Assembly (NCBI GenBank): GCA_963719885.1
Contig: CAVRDP010000031.1
Span: 186,001 to 250,000 of the forward strand
Origin: JANXQG01 sp963719885
GTDB lineage: Bacteria > Planctomycetota > Planctomycetia > Pirellulales > Thermoguttaceae
Direction of reading: 5' to 3'
DNA length: 64,000 nt
This document shows positions 34,346 to 45,862 of the stretch, in pieces. The notes beneath the pieces are model-generated. The model ran no database searches. It saw only the letters and a program-made list of their open reading frames with translations, and was not told the DNA's origin. The translations under genes were made by a program, and so were the position numbers. Within the stretch, counting starts at the first letter, position 1, and every line of letters starts with the position of its first letter.

Positions 34346-35591
34346 ATGAGCGATCCCTACTTCCAAAAACTTTTCGCCGACCGCATCGGCGGCGCCAACT
34401 ACGGCAAAGGCACCGAGATCTACAAGTTCGAGAAGATCAAGCGGGCGAAGCGGAAGGCCCTGGCCGAGCACCCGGAGCGGAAGCTGGTCGATTTCGGCAT
34501 CGGCGAAAACGACGAAATGGCGGCCGCCAACGTTCGCCGCGTGATGGCCGCCGAGATCGATAAGCCGGAGAACCGCGGTTATGCCGATAACGGCATCGCC
34601 GCATTCAAGGAGGCCGTTGCCCGCTTCATGCAACGCGAGTTCCAAGTGGCGCTCGATCCCGTCCGCGAGATCAATCACTGCATCGGCACGAAAACGGCGC
34701 TGGCCATGCTGCCCGCCGCCTTCATCAATCCGGGCGACGTGACGCTCATGACCGTGCCCGGCTATCCGGTTGCCGGCACGCACACCAAGTATTATGGCGG
34801 CGACGTATATCGCTTGCCGCTATGCGCAGAACGACTTCCTGCCCGACCTGGATTCGGTCCCGGCCGACGTCCGCCGCCGCGCCAAGCTGCTGGTGATCAA
34901 TTATCCCAACAGCCCGACGGGCAAGGTCGCCACGCGGGAGTTTTTTGCCCGCGTCGTCGATTTTGCCGTCAAGCACGAGATCGTCGTCATCCAGGACGCG
35001 GCCCACGTCATGCTCAGCTATGGCGATCGGCCGCTGAGCTTTCTGGAAGTGCCGGGGGCCCGCGACGTGGGCGTCGAGATCCACTCGCTCTCCAAGGGTT
35101 GGAACATGATCGGCTGGCGGATGGGCTGGGTCTGCGGCCACGAGCGGATCGTGCGGGCACTGGCCGACGTGAAAGACAACTCCGATTCCGGCCAGTTCAT
35201 CGCGATCCAAAAGGCGGCGGCGGCGGCCTTGGACGACCCTTCCATTCCGCGCAATGCCCGCGAGAAATATGGCCGTCGCTTGCGCAAACTGGTGGCGGCG
35301 CTCCGCAATTGCGGCTTCGACTGCCGGGTGCCCGGGGGGACATATTTCCTCTATACGGCCAGTCCCAAAGGCCTGGCGGGCGGTCTCCGCTTTGCGACGG
35401 CGGAAGCGGCATCCCAGTTCCTGATCACCGAGCACTCGATCTGCACGGTGCCCTGGGACGACGCCGGCAGCTTCCTGCGGTTTTCGGTAACCTATGAAGC
35501 GGCCGACGAAGCAGCCGAAGATGCCTTGATGGCTGAAACCCAACGGCGGTTGAAGTCGCTGAATTTGGAATTTCAGGATGTAGTACAATAG
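34346..35591 (+). CDS. Class I/II aminotransferase, probably LL-diaminopimelate aminotransferase, one frameshift
   Basis: The joined product has about 414 residues. Fold-type I PLP features are LVDFGIGENDE, the Asn/Tyr block VINYPNSPTGK, the Asp in VIQDAAHVMLSYG, and the Schiff-base lysine in SLSKGWNMIGWRMGW. An N-terminus reading RIGGANYGKGTEIYKFEK fits the DapL group, which makes LL-diaminopimelate directly and occurs in planctomycetes and relatives; the substrate is inference. One extra C near 34820 breaks the frame; without it the text is VYRLPYAQNDFLPDL. The gene starts after the palindromic element at 34032. Confidence 0.8.
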
Positions 35592-35629
35592 GGTATAGGC
35601 AAAAGCTCGTCTCTTGGGAAAACGCATAC

Positions 35630-37709
35630 ATGGAACCGACCCGACCGAAGCCGCGGCCCGCCCGTCCCCCGAAATCGCCGGACGACCGTAAAGTTCCGGT
35701 AAACAGCAACTTCAGCCTGCTGATTATCGCGGTCGTGGTATGCATTGCGATTGTTGCGTTTGTCTTTACCAGCAGTTCCCCGCTAATCATCAAGTTCGGC
35801 CACCTGGAGCAGCTCATCGAGAAGGGGGCGCCGTCGCAGAACCCGCAAGCCCATATCAACGTCAACGAATCGCACAATGGCCGCGAATTGACGGTTCGCT
35901 ACTCGAACCTGAGCGACCTCCAGGTGGGACCGAACGAAATCAGCGGAAAAGTCACGCGGGAAGTCCTCGCCCCGGAGGACTTGCGCGCGGCAGCCAAGAA
36001 GGACGTGCCGTTTGCCTGCTCGCGCTACGGATTGGATCAAGACAACGGCCAGTTGCTCAGCAGCCTCAGGGCCCACGGTTTCAACGACTTCCAGGCCGGA
36101 TCGACGCCCAGTCCTTGGAAATTCAATCTCATTTTCATCGGGCTCATCATCGGCGTTTTGGCCATTGCCATCCTGCTCCTCCGCAAGCTGGGCGGGACGA
36201 GTTCGGCGATGGCCTTCGGCCGCAGTCGCGGGAAGTTGTTGGCCCAGGAAGACATCGGGGTCACGTTCGACGAAGTGGCCGGCATCGATGAAGCGGTGGA
36301 AGAACTCCGCGAAGTCGTCGACTTCCTCAAGCAACCCGAGAAATACCAGGTCCTCGGCGGCCGCATTCCCAAGGGGGTGCTCCTGGTCGGGCCGCCGGGC
36401 ACGGGCAAGACGCTGCTGGGCAAGGCCGTTGCCGGCGAGGCGGACGTGCCCTTCTTCAGTCTCTCGGGATCCGACTTCGTGGAAATGTTCGTGGGCGTCG
36501 GCGCGCGCGGGTTCGCGACATGTTCCAACAGGCCGTGGCCAAGGCCCCCTGCATCGTCTTCATCGACGAGCTCGACGCCCTGGGCAAGACCCGCGGCACG
36601 AGCGTGGTCGGAGGTCACGACGAACGCGAGCAGACCTTGAACGCGCTGCTGGTAGAAATGGACGGCGTGAATTCCAACAGCGGCGTGATCGTGATGGCCG
36701 CCACCAATCGCCCGGAAACCCTCGACCCGGCCCTGCTCCGCCCGGGACGTTTCGATCGCCACGTGTTGGTCGACCGGCCGGACGTTCGCGGCCGCGAGGA
36801 AATCCTCGACGTCCACATTCAGAAGATCCGCGTCGACAGCTCGGTCGATTTGCGGGAAGTCGCCCGGATCACCTCCGGCTTCGTCGGCGCCGATCTGGCC
36901 AACTTGGTCAACGAGGCGGCGCTCTTGGCGGCCCGGGCCGGCAAGAAGGCGGTCACGCATGGACGAATTCACGCGAAGGCGTGGAGCGCGTCACGGCCGG
37001 CCTGGAGAAGCGGCAGCGGGTCATGCACGCCGACGAGAAGCAGCGCGTCGCCTATCACGAAAGCGCCCACGCCCTGGTTGCCGCCAGCCTGCCGAATACC
37101 GATCCGGTGCACAAGGTTTCCATCATTCCCCGCGGTCTGGCCGCCCTGGGCTACACGATGCAGCGGCCCGAAGGCGATCGCTACCTGCTCACTCAGCCCG
37201 AGTTGGAAAGCCGCATCCAGGTCTTCCTGGCGGGCACCCTGGCCGAAGAAATGATTTTCGGCGACATCTCCACGGGGGCCCAGAACGACCTGGAGCGGGC
37301 CACGGAAATCGCCCGCAGCATGGTCATGGACTACGGCATGAGCCGCTTGGGCCGAGCCAGCTATCGCGAGAGCCGGCGTTCGATATTCCTGGCGGCCCAG
37401 AACGACTTGGCCGGCGACCGCACGCACAGCGAGCAGACGGCCCGCGAGATCGACGAGGAGATCAAACACATCCTGGCGGACGCCCAGGGCAAGGCCCGCC
37501 ATATCCTTGAGACCCGCCGCCCGGCGTTGGAGGCCTTGGCCGAGCGGCTGATCGTTCTGGAGACGATCGACAATTCGGAATTGAAGGCGATCCTGGAGAA
37601 GAGTTCGCCCAGCCCGATGATTGTGCCCGGCACTTCCGACACGGCAAAACTCCGTCCTCAGCCCGAGGCGGTCGCGCCGAGCGACCTGAAGGCCGAAGGT
37701 GCCGGCTAG
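35630..37709 (+). CDS. ftsH: ATP-dependent zinc metalloprotease FtsH, three frameshifts
   Basis: The joined product has about 693 residues: an N-terminal membrane segment (about 27-48), a periplasmic domain with EISGKVTREVL, a second membrane segment (about 165-185), an AAA domain (Walker A GPPGTGKTLLGKA, Walker B CIVFIDELDALG, second region of homology ATNRPETLDPALLRPGRFDR) and an M41 domain with YHESAHALVAA (HExxH) and STGAQNDLERAT. It degrades membrane proteins. The frame is lost by one missing base near 36503 (GVGAARVRDMF expected) and two extra bases near 36957 and 36980. Since FtsH is normally essential and the rest is perfectly conserved, sequence error is the likely cause. Confidence 0.9.
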
Positions 37710-37727
37710 GCGCAAGCGAGTACATCC

Positions 37728-38261
37728 ATGAGCGAGATCCTGAAGAAGCTGGAAGGCGGCGACAGGCGTTCTATCGGAAGAGCAAACGAAGTGGTTGACG
37801 ACGTGCTGGGCGACCCCGCGCTATTCGTTGCGCTTTTCCAGGGGATGACCGGCGACGATCCTCTGATCAGGATGCGGGCTGCCGATGCGGTTGAAAAGGT
37901 CACGGCTCAGCGTCCGGATTACCTTCAGCCTTTCAAAACCAAGCTGCTTCGAGAGGTTGCGAACAGCCGGCAGCAAGAGGTCCGCTGGCATGTGGCGCAA
38001 ATGCTCCCCCGCCTTGCGCTCAGCAGGCTGGAACGTGAACTGGCGGTCCAGACGCTGCTGGACTACCTGGGTGACGGGAGCAGCATTGTCAAGACGTTCG
38101 CCATGCAAGCACTCGCTGATCTTGCCGAGAGGGAGGTTTCGCTTCGAGATCGGGTAATCGAGGTGATGGAGAAGAGCACGAGAGAGGGTACTCCTGCCAT
38201 GAAGAGTCGAGGGCAAAAACTGTTGCGGAGATTGAAGGGCGCGGAGGCGAAGAGTTCCTAA
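37728..38261 (+). CDS. HEAT-repeat-like protein
   Basis: The 177-residue protein is built of paired helices with HEAT-like spacing (MRAADAVEKVTAQRPDYLQP, RWHVAQMLPRLALSR, FAMQALADLAERE). It is cytoplasmic and lacks catalytic motifs, so it probably acts in protein binding. It starts 18 bases after ftsH and may be co-transcribed. Lower GC than ftsH near the 3' end. Confidence 0.65.
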   Translation: MSEILKKLEGGDRRSIGRANEVVDDVLGDPALFVALFQGMTGDDPLIRMRAADAVEKVTAQRPDYLQPFKTKLLREVANSRQQEVRWHVAQMLPRLALSRLERELAVQTLLDYLGDGSSIVKTFAMQALADLAEREVSLRDRVIEVMEKSTREGTPAMKSRGQKLLRRLKGAEAKSS

Positions 38262-38363
38262 TGGTGGGACTCGTTGCACGATGCTGTTTGGGGCGCCTGC
38301 GGAAATCACAGAAGGTCATTTACAACCGGATCGCCCGAGGGTGTATCCCAACGGAGTTGAAAA

Positions 38364-39827
38364 ATGAGCGTTGCCGCGTGGAAAGACTACAGCCTGGTTG
38401 GGACCGAAAGCATCCGCGCGGTCGAAAAGGGACTGGCCGGGGCCGCGTGGTACATGTCTCCGGTGCCCAAGGAGAAGATGCGCGAGTTGCTCGCGCGCCG
38501 CGACGGACCGGCCGTGCGCGACACGCTGTTGTGGTTTGCGCTGCTGATCTGCTTCGGAATTGCCGGTTTCGTGCTGTGGGGATCGTGGTGGGCCGTGCTT
38601 CCCTTCCTGGCCTACGGCGCGATCTACGGATCGACCTCCGATTCGCGCTGGCACGAATCGGGGCACGGTACGGCTTTCAAGACCGACTGGCTGAACAACG
38701 CCCTGTACGAAGTGGCCTCGTTCATGATAATGCGCGAGTCGACCCCCTGGCGCTGGAGCCATACGCGGCACCATAGCGACACGATCATCGTGGGCCGCGA
38801 TCGGGAAATCGCCGTTCCGCGGCCGCCGCAACTGCGGGTGTTGCTGCTGAATTTCGTCGGTCTGGGGAACCTGTTGTTCTACTTCCGCAGCGTGCTCCGC
38901 CACGTTGCCGGCCGGATCAGCGCCGAGGAGCTGACCTACATTCCTGAAGAGCAGTTCGCCATGGTGTTCTGGAAGGCGCGGATCTACGCCCTGATCTATG
39001 CCGCGGTCATTGGCCTGGCGTGCTACACCCACAGCATCCTGCCCCTGATGTACGTCGGCCTGCCGAACCTGTACGGCGCCTGGCTGGTGGTCCTCTACGG
39101 CTATACCCAGCACGCCGGCCTGGCGGAGGACGTGCTGGACCACCGCCTCAATTGCCGCACCGTGTACATGAATCGGGTGAACCGCTACCTGTACTGGAAC
39201 ATGAACTATCACCTGGAGCACCACATGTTTCCGCTGGTGCCCTACTATAACCTGCCCGCCTTGCACGCGATTATCAAGGAGGATTGCCCGCCGCCCTACG
39301 GCAGTATTCTCGATGCCTACCGCGAGATCATTCCGGCCGTGTTGCGGCAAAGGAAGGATCCCACCTACTACGTGTGCCGCAAACTGCCGAGTGCGACGGC
39401 GCCGGCCGCGCCTGCGCCGCCGGAAAGCGCCCGGCCGATCGTCACCGTCAACGGGCCGGTAGTCGAGGGATGGATCGAAGTCGCCGCAGCCGAGACGATC
39501 GAAAAGGGAAGCGTGTCGCGCTTCGACCACGACGGCCGGACCTTTGCCATCTACCGTACGGCCGACGGCACGTTCTATGCCAGCGACGGGAAATGTACGC
39601 ACGGCCACACGCACCTGGCCGGCGGGCTGGTGATCGGCAACCAGATCGAGTGTCCCAAGCACAACGGCCGCTTCGACGTTCGCGATGGTTCGCCGCAACG
39701 GCTGCCCGCCCGCGTCGCGCTGCGGACGTACGCCGTGAAGGTTGAAGGCGGGCGGCTGTTCTTGAACCTGGCCGCGCGGGGCAGCACGGCGGCTACGCCG
39801 GAAACGGCATATGGGACGGTCGAATAA
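38364..39827 (+). CDS. Fatty acid desaturase-like protein fused to a Rieske ferredoxin domain (MocD-MocE-like)
   Basis: The 487-residue protein has a membrane di-iron desaturase/hydroxylase domain with His boxes HESGH (97-101), HTRHH (133-137) and HLEHH (about 283). A proline/alanine linker (about 345-362) follows, then a Rieske 2Fe-2S domain with CTHGH (about 411) and CPKHNGRFD (about 430). In rhizopine catabolism, MocD (desaturase-like oxygenase) and MocE (Rieske ferredoxin) are separate partners, and here both are in one chain, so electrons could be delivered within the molecule. The substrate is unknown. The frame is unbroken. AGTTGAAAA lies before ATG, a weak ribosome site. Confidence 0.82.
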   Translation: MSVAAWKDYSLVGTESIRAVEKGLAGAAWYMSPVPKEKMRELLARRDGPAVRDTLLWFALLICFGIAGFVLWGSWWAVLPFLAYGAIYGSTSDSRWHESGHGTAFKTDWLNNALYEVASFMIMRESTPWRWSHTRHHSDTIIVGRDREIAVPRPPQLRVLLLNFVGLGNLLFYFRSVLRHVAGRISAEELTYIPEEQFAMVFWKARIYALIYAAVIGLACYTHSILPLMYVGLPNLYGAWLVVLYGYTQHAGLAEDVLDHRLNCRTVYMNRVNRYLYWNMNYHLEHHMFPLVPYYNLPALHAIIKEDCPPPYGSILDAYREIIPAVLRQRKDPTYYVCRKLPSATAPAAPAPPESARPIVTVNGPVVEGWIEVAAAETIEKGSVSRFDHDGRTFAIYRTADGTFYASDGKCTHGHTHLAGGLVIGNQIECPKHNGRFDVRDGSPQRLPARVALRTYAVKVEGGRLFLNLAARGSTAATPETAYGTVE

Positions 39828-39841
39828 TAACTTCCTGACCC

Positions 39842-39857
39842 GGGTGGCATGCCACCC
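39842..39857. repeat. Perfect 16-bp palindrome GGGTGGCATGCCACCC
   Basis: It lies 15 bases after the desaturase-Rieske gene and may act in transcript ending or protein binding. The gap to the next gene (39828-40045) otherwise holds no frame of interest; it includes TTGACA at 39863 and TATACT at 39891, too far apart for a standard promoter. Confidence 0.6.
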
Positions 39858-40045
39858 TGGGTTTGACAAGTCGCATCCCATGGGTCAAGATATACTGTTC
39901 ACGTCTTGGATTGACACGATCCATACTTACCCGAAGCATGAGCGAGGCAACGAGTTGGCGTCCTCGCTCACGCTTCACGCTTAGTGCCAGTACCGCTCTG
40001 CCGGCTTTTAGCCCTCCCGCCTTTCCACCCCACCAAGGAAACAAC

Positions 40046-43000
40046 ATGTCGTCTCGATCGATTTCCCTTTTTGTTGTAATCGCCCTGGTATCGCTGGTAC
40101 CGCCCGCCGCGCGCGCTGCGAAAACCTTCGTCTGGCTGGAGAGCGAAACGCCGACGCGGGCCAACGTCGAGTTCAAGACCGATAGTTGGGCCGGCGACCA
40201 GCGGCTTTCCAGCCAGAAATGGCTTGCAAGTATCGGCCTCGGCCAAGGAGATCGCCCGCAAATGGCCCAAGCAGGGCGGCGCTCTTGGAATACGACTTCA
40301 CGATCGATCAACCCGGGGGTTACGAGGCGTGGGACCGCATCGGCTTTGAGTCCGCCCGCTCGCCGTTCGCGTGGCGAATCGACGGGGAGGCGTGGCGGAC
40401 GATCACGCCGGAGATGCTCACTTGCGACCTCGTGGAACTCGGCTTCTGGTGCGAAGTGGCCTGGATCAAGCTGGGCGACGCAGAACTTTCGGCCGGCAAG
40501 CATACCCTGCAGATCCGCCCACTGCCCACGATGAAGGAAGAGAAGCAGAAACAGCGCGGGCCGGACGGCAAAGAAGTCGAGGTCATCGTGAAGAGACCCG
40601 AGAAGATCCAGTATGCCTCAGACTGCCTCTGCCTCCATCGCGGACCATTCAAGCCCAACGGCTGCTTCAAGCCGGGCAAGGACTGGCAGAGCGATGTCGA
40701 TCGCCAGGCCGCCAAGACCGTATTCGACCTCTCCCCTCGCCCTTTGGGAGGGGGCGGGCACCATGTACCCGTGGTCGGGATGAGGGTCGAGACGTCGCTT
40801 GCCGGCCTCTGGCAGGTCTGCCGCTACGATGAACAAGAGGTGGCGGATCGCACCGGACCGACCAAGACGCTGCCCGACGCAGCCGCGGCCTATTGGATGT
40901 CGATCGACGTGCCGGGCAACAAATTCGAGGTCAAGCCCGAGTTGCGCTTCTGCCATCGTTTCGTCTATCGCACGCGCGTGAACGTGCCGGAGGGGCTGGC
41001 CGGCCGCTCGTTCATCTTGCAGTTTCCCTCGCTGAGCCTGATCGCCAGCGTCCACGTGAACGGCCAGTTCTGCGGCTGGACCAAGGCGCCCTTTGCGCAG
41101 TGGGACTGCGACGTGTCCCGCGCAGTCCGGCCCGGGCAAGTCAATGAGATCTGTGTCGTCGTCAAGGATTCGTACTACGCCTTCAGCGAGAAGAAGTCCG
41201 GCAAGAGTTGCCGCCTGTCCTTCAACACGCCCGTGGCCTGGATGGGCACGCAGAACTGGATCAACCAGAATTTCGATTTCCCCATTGGCTCGGATTATGC
41301 GGGGAAATCGGGCATTCTGGCGGCGCCCGTCTCGTCGTGGCCGGGGGAGTGTATGCCTCCGACGTCTTCGTGAAGCCTTCCGTCCGCAAGAAGCAATTAG
41401 GCATCGAGGTCACGCTGGTGAACACCTCGACCCGCGACCGCACGGTGCAGATCTATAACGAGGTGCGTCCAGCCGCGGCTGTACGTCAAGCTTTCCAGCC
41501 TGACACTCCCGGACAAAGTCAGGCTGGAAAGCCTGACGTACTTTCGCTTCCACCGCGGCTGGTCACGGTCCCGGCTGGCGGCGAACGGCTGATCGAACGA
41601 GTCGAGCCTTGGGAGAACCCGCGGCTGTGGTGGCCCGATGATCCGGCCCTGTACCGACTGGCAACCGTGATCACGGTCGATGGCCGCCCGATCGACGTCC
41701 GGCGCACGACCTTCGGCTTCCGCGAGTGGGAGTGGAGCGGCCGGCAATTCAAGCTCAACGGCGTGCCTTGGCAGCTCTGGGCCGATTGCACGCTGGGCGA
41801 CGGCGGAAAGGGCCCCGAGGCGACAATCGCCCAGTGGCGTGCCAACGGCCAGAACACGTGGCGCTTCTGGGGCCAGCAGTTCGGCGGCCTCGACAAGCAG
41901 AAAGCCCTGGACCTGATGGACGCCCGCGGGATCATCGTCCGCCGCAGCGGCATCTTCGACGGCGAGGGGGCCAACTATCTGCATCAGTTGGCCAACGGCA
42001 CGGAACTGTTCGACAACTGGATCGAGCAGTTGAAGGCCTGGGTCAAGGAGGAGCGCAACCACCCCTCGATCCTCATCTGGTCGATCGAAAACGAGATCAC
42101 GTTCATCAACTCCCGCAACCTCGGGCTGCACAAGACCGTGGAGCCCCAGATCGCCCGGGCGGCCCGCGCGGTGATGGCGCTCGATCCCACACGGCCGGCA
42201 ATGGTCGATGGCGGCAATTGCCTCGTGGACGAGTCGCTGCCGGTCAACGGCGTGCATTACCAGGAGAGCTTCTGGCGCGATTATCCCGACGAGGCCTACA
42301 CCCTGGCCAAGGCGTACATCGCCCATGAGAAACCGGCCATTGCCTGGGGAAAGGTGCTCTGGCGGCTCGTGCCCGACCGGCCGATCTTCATGGGCGAATC
42401 GTACTACGTCCGCGGCAACAATCCGGCCGCCTTCAGCCAGTTCGCCGGCGAAGGCTGCTTTGCCGGCTGGGGGCCCGCCACGCAGCAGGGGGCCGGCTTG
42501 TTGGCCAAGATGCTGGCCGAAGGCTACCGCTGGCACGGCGTTGCCGCCCAGCACTTCTGGCTCGGCTCCGACGACGCCACGCTGCACTACAACTCGTGGA
42601 AGCCCGTTTGCGTGCTCTGCCGCCAGTGGAACTGGACCTTCGGCGGCGGCAGCTTCGGTCGCGCGGATCCTCAAGGTCTGCAACGACACGCATTCGAGCG
42701 ACCCGATCGAGATGGCTTGGGAACTGCGATTGGAAGACAAGCCGGTGGCCGGCGAAAAGAAGACCTTCCAGCTTGGCCCGGGACAACACGAAGAAATCCA
42801 GATTTCCTGTCCGGTGCCGCCGGTCGCGAAGCGGACTGCCGGGCAGTTCATCCTCACGTGCAACCGTGGCGGCAAGGAGGTCTTCCGCGAAGTGAAGCCC
42901 GTGGCGGTCCTCGATCCGGCCGAGGGTCCGAAACCATCGCTCGCCGCCGGGCAACTGGTGGTCATCGATCCGCAGGGGGCGGCCAAGGCCCGGCTCCGCA

Positions 43001-45242
43001 GTCGGGGCATCGCCTTCACGGAAATCAAAGGTATCGCCGACGTGCCGGCCCAGTGCCGCGTGGTCTTGCTGGGCAACGACGCCCTCTCCGCCCGCGACGC
43101 CACCGACCCCCGCTGGCTGGCCCTGGCTGCCCGCGGCGCCCGGGTCCTGGTGCTGGAGCAGGAGCATCCGTTGCACTTCCAGGCCCTGCCCGCCGATCTC
43201 TGCGCCCACCGACTACATGGGCCGCGTGGCCTTCATGGAGAACCCCGAGCATCCGGCCTTCGCCGGCCTGGCGCAGGCCGATTTCTTCACCTGGTCGGGC
43301 GACCACGTGGTCTACCGCAACGTTTACAAGAAGGCCACGCGGGGCGCGGTCTCGCTGGCCCATTGCGACGAGCAACTCGGCTACTCGGCCATCGCCGAAT
43401 GCCCGGTCAACGAGGGCCTGATGGTCCTCTGCCAGATGGTGGTCGGCGAAAAGCTGGCCACCGACCCGGTGGCCCAGCGACTGTTCGACAACCTGCTTGT
43501 CCTACTGCGAGCATTACACGCTGGTGCGGAAGGGCACGGCCGTGGTGATGGACCCCAAGGGCCCCGCCGCGAAACTCTTGGCCGATGCGGGCCTGAAGTT
43601 CGACGTTGCCGGCGACGTGCTCTCGGCCATGGCCGACGGCAAGCATCAGATCGTCGTCTTCGAGGCCACGGCCGTCCAATCTCAAGACACTTGCGGCTAA
43701 CCGCCGACCGCGTCAAGGCGTTCACCGCCGAGGGCGGCTGGCTCATGGCCTGGGGACTGACGCCCGACGGCCTGGCCGATTTCAACCGGCTGGTCGGCGT
43801 GGAGCACCTGATCCGGCCCTTCGAGTTGGAGCGGGTCAACCTGCCGGCCGTCCGCGATCCGATTCTTTCCGGGCCTCACGGTCCGCGACGTGACCATGGA
43901 GTCGGGCGAGCAGATGTTTCCCTGGGCCGGCGACAAGTACCTCGTCGACGACGAATTCACCTACATCGTCGATCTGGACGACATCGCCCCCTTCTGCGAA
44001 TTTCCGGGCGAGAAGGCGGGCGACCTGGCTGCCGCCAAGGCGGCCGGCCCCGGCTGGGCGCGAAACGTGGCCCACGGTTTCACTAGCGCCGACGGCTGGA
44101 AACTCATCCATTACATGGACACAAAGAATCCGACGATGACTTTGAAGCTGCCGCGCGAGGAGACGATCGACGCCTTGAGTATCGTCTTGAACGTCCACTA
44201 CGCGGTGGCCACCAAGATCCACCTCTTGTTCGACGACGACACGGATCCCGTCGTGCTCGGTGAGCAAGCCCAATGCCGAGCGGCAGGAATTCTCGATCGC
44301 GCCGCGGAAGTGCCGCCGGCTGACCGATTCGTCTTGCCGAGTTCGACAAGGTCAGCCCGACGACGGGGATCGACAATCTGACGGTCCACGTGCGGCGTCC
44401 GGCCGACTGGCCGCAGCGAGTCCGTCCGCTGTTGAACATCGGCGGCCTGGTGAAATATCCGATGGGCACCGGGGGCGTGATCCTCAACCAGCTTCGTGCG
44501 AAGCCGAGCGAAGCTGTGCCGGTCAACGCCCAGAAGAAGCAGGCAATCGCGGCCACGCTGCTGCGCAACCTGCACGCCACGTTCGCCGGCGGCCGGATCT
44601 TGACCGCCACGAACCTGCAGTTCCATCCCTTGCCGTTGGAAGAGCAGTGCAACCAATATTTGACCAAGGACCGCGGCTGGTTTGAGGGCGGCCGGGACCT
44701 GGCCCATTTGCCGATCGGCAGGCAGGATTTCTGTGGCGTCTCGTACCTGATCCGTGATTTCCGCACCTCGCCGCTGCCCTCGTGCGTAATGTTGGCCGGT
44801 CCCGGTGCCCGCGGCCAGCTTCCTGCGGCCGTCAAGGGGCTCAAGGCCGGCTGCAAGGCCGACGTGTTGTTCTTCCTGCACGCCTTCAACCGCACCGGCG
44901 AGTGGCGCCGCGAGCGGCCGGAGCAGCCGGCGCCGGTGCTCTTCAAGTACGTGGTACATTACTCCGACGGGCAGACGGCCGACGTGCCGGTGTTCTACGG
45001 CGAGGGGGCCGATCATTGGATCGCACAAGAGCCGGCCGGCCTGAACTCCGCGGCGCTGGCCTGGGCGGCGCCTTTTCCCGGCGAGAAGTCGCACGATCAG
45101 GCGGTGTTGTACCAGTTTTCCTGGACCAACCCGCGGCCCCGGGTGACGATTGAGGGCATCGACATGCTCTATGGCCCGGAGGGCAGCTCGATACGGCACG
45201 CCGGCCTTGTTGGCCGTCACGGCGGCCGAGGAAGCGAAGTAA
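40046..45242 (+). CDS. Very large secreted glycoside hydrolase family 2-like protein, about ten frameshifts
   Basis: Joined across frames the product would be about 1,730 residues. A signal peptide (MSSRSISLFVVIALVSLVPP, cleaved near ARAA) is followed by carbohydrate-binding-like beta regions, a GH2 sandwich (VNVPEGLAGRSFILQFPSL, VHVNGQFCGW), and a barrel with RQFKLNGVPW and NHPSILIWSIENE, where the Glu is the acid/base. PIFMGESYYVRG may hold the nucleophile. The long C-terminal part ends TPALLAVTAAEEAK. Frames change near 40230, 41330, 42660, 43200, 43500, 43680, 43875, 44255, 44345 and 45190. It is either decaying or badly sequenced. Two palindromic repeats lie inside in frame. It likely cleaved beta-galactoside or beta-mannoside polymers. 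Confidence 0.65.
40729..40786. repeat. Composite palindromic repeat inside the GH2-like gene
   Basis: CTCCCCTCGCCCTTTGGGAGGGGG (hairpin half) is followed by CGGGCACCATGTACCC, GTGGTCGGGATGAGGG. It is the same composite as in chrA. It encodes PLGGGGHHVPVVGM. Confidence 0.7.
41481..41541. repeat. 24-bp inverted repeat GTACGTCA...TGACGTAC inside the GH2-like gene
   Basis: Arms 41481-41504 and 41518-41541 differ at one of 24 pairs and flank a 13-base loop. The element is translated as VRQAFQPDTPGQSQAGKPDV. I recall this GTCAGGCTGGAAAGCCTGAC wording as a dispersed repeat in planctomycete genomes. Confidence 0.75.
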
Positions 45243-45435
45243 GGAGACGGTTGGTGGATCGTTACAGACTGCCACTCCACAATTCTGTACTTCCTGGACA
45301 ATGTGGGATTTACCGCCGAGTAAGTATGTCTTCCCCCCGATTTGGTACCCTTTGACTCGCCCTGAATTTTGGCTATCATGGTGGTTGTGTGTTGCGGCGC
45401 GAACCAAGGTCGAGTAACTCTTGAAGGGGATCGCC

Positions 45436-45822
45436 ATGGCCGACTATCGACGAGTGAAGATTTCCGAGGTCCCGGTAACCGTGGTGCGGTTTACCGATCC
45501 GTGCATTTCCAATCCCCGCGTGGGGGTGCCCTACGTTTCCCTGCGTGATCCCTGGGGCGAGATTCGCGAGGTGGGCGAGGAACTGCAGCGACTAGTCGAA
45601 GAAGGACGGACGCACCTGCTGCTGAACTTCTGCGACGTGGAATTCATGTCGACCTCAATGTTGGGCGAATTGCTGAAGCTGCGGGAAAAGGTGAGCGCTC
45701 GCAACGGGACCCTCACGCTGACCAATATCCGCCCCGAAATTTTCATGATGTTCACGATCCCGAAGCTGGGAAAGGTGTTCAATATCCGCAAGGACCAGGC
45801 TGACGCCCTGCCGTCGCTTTGA
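45436..45822 (+). CDS. STAS-domain anti-anti-sigma-factor-like protein
   Basis: The 128-residue protein has the STAS fold: LLLNFCDVEFMSTSMLGELLKL, where the Ser/Thr after Met is the usual phosphorylation site, then LTLTNIRPEIFMMFTIPKLGKVF. Such proteins bind anti-sigma kinases and are dephosphorylated by PP2C phosphatases. A PP2C protein is encoded 40 bases downstream, so the pair looks like a partner-switching module. GAAGGGGATC lies before ATG 45436. No anti-sigma kinase gene is adjacent. Confidence 0.82.
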   Translation: MADYRRVKISEVPVTVVRFTDPCISNPRVGVPYVSLRDPWGEIREVGEELQRLVEEGRTHLLLNFCDVEFMSTSMLGELLKLREKVSARNGTLTLTNIRPEIFMMFTIPKLGKVFNIRKDQADALPSL

Positions 45823-45862
45823 GCAGCGGCCGAGAGCCGGTCCGTGAGGGAAAGGCTATTCC

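Noticed and set aside
39863..39896. Promoter TTGACA...TATACT before the GH2-like gene.
   Set aside because: The spacing is 22 bases, too long for a standard sigma-70 promoter.
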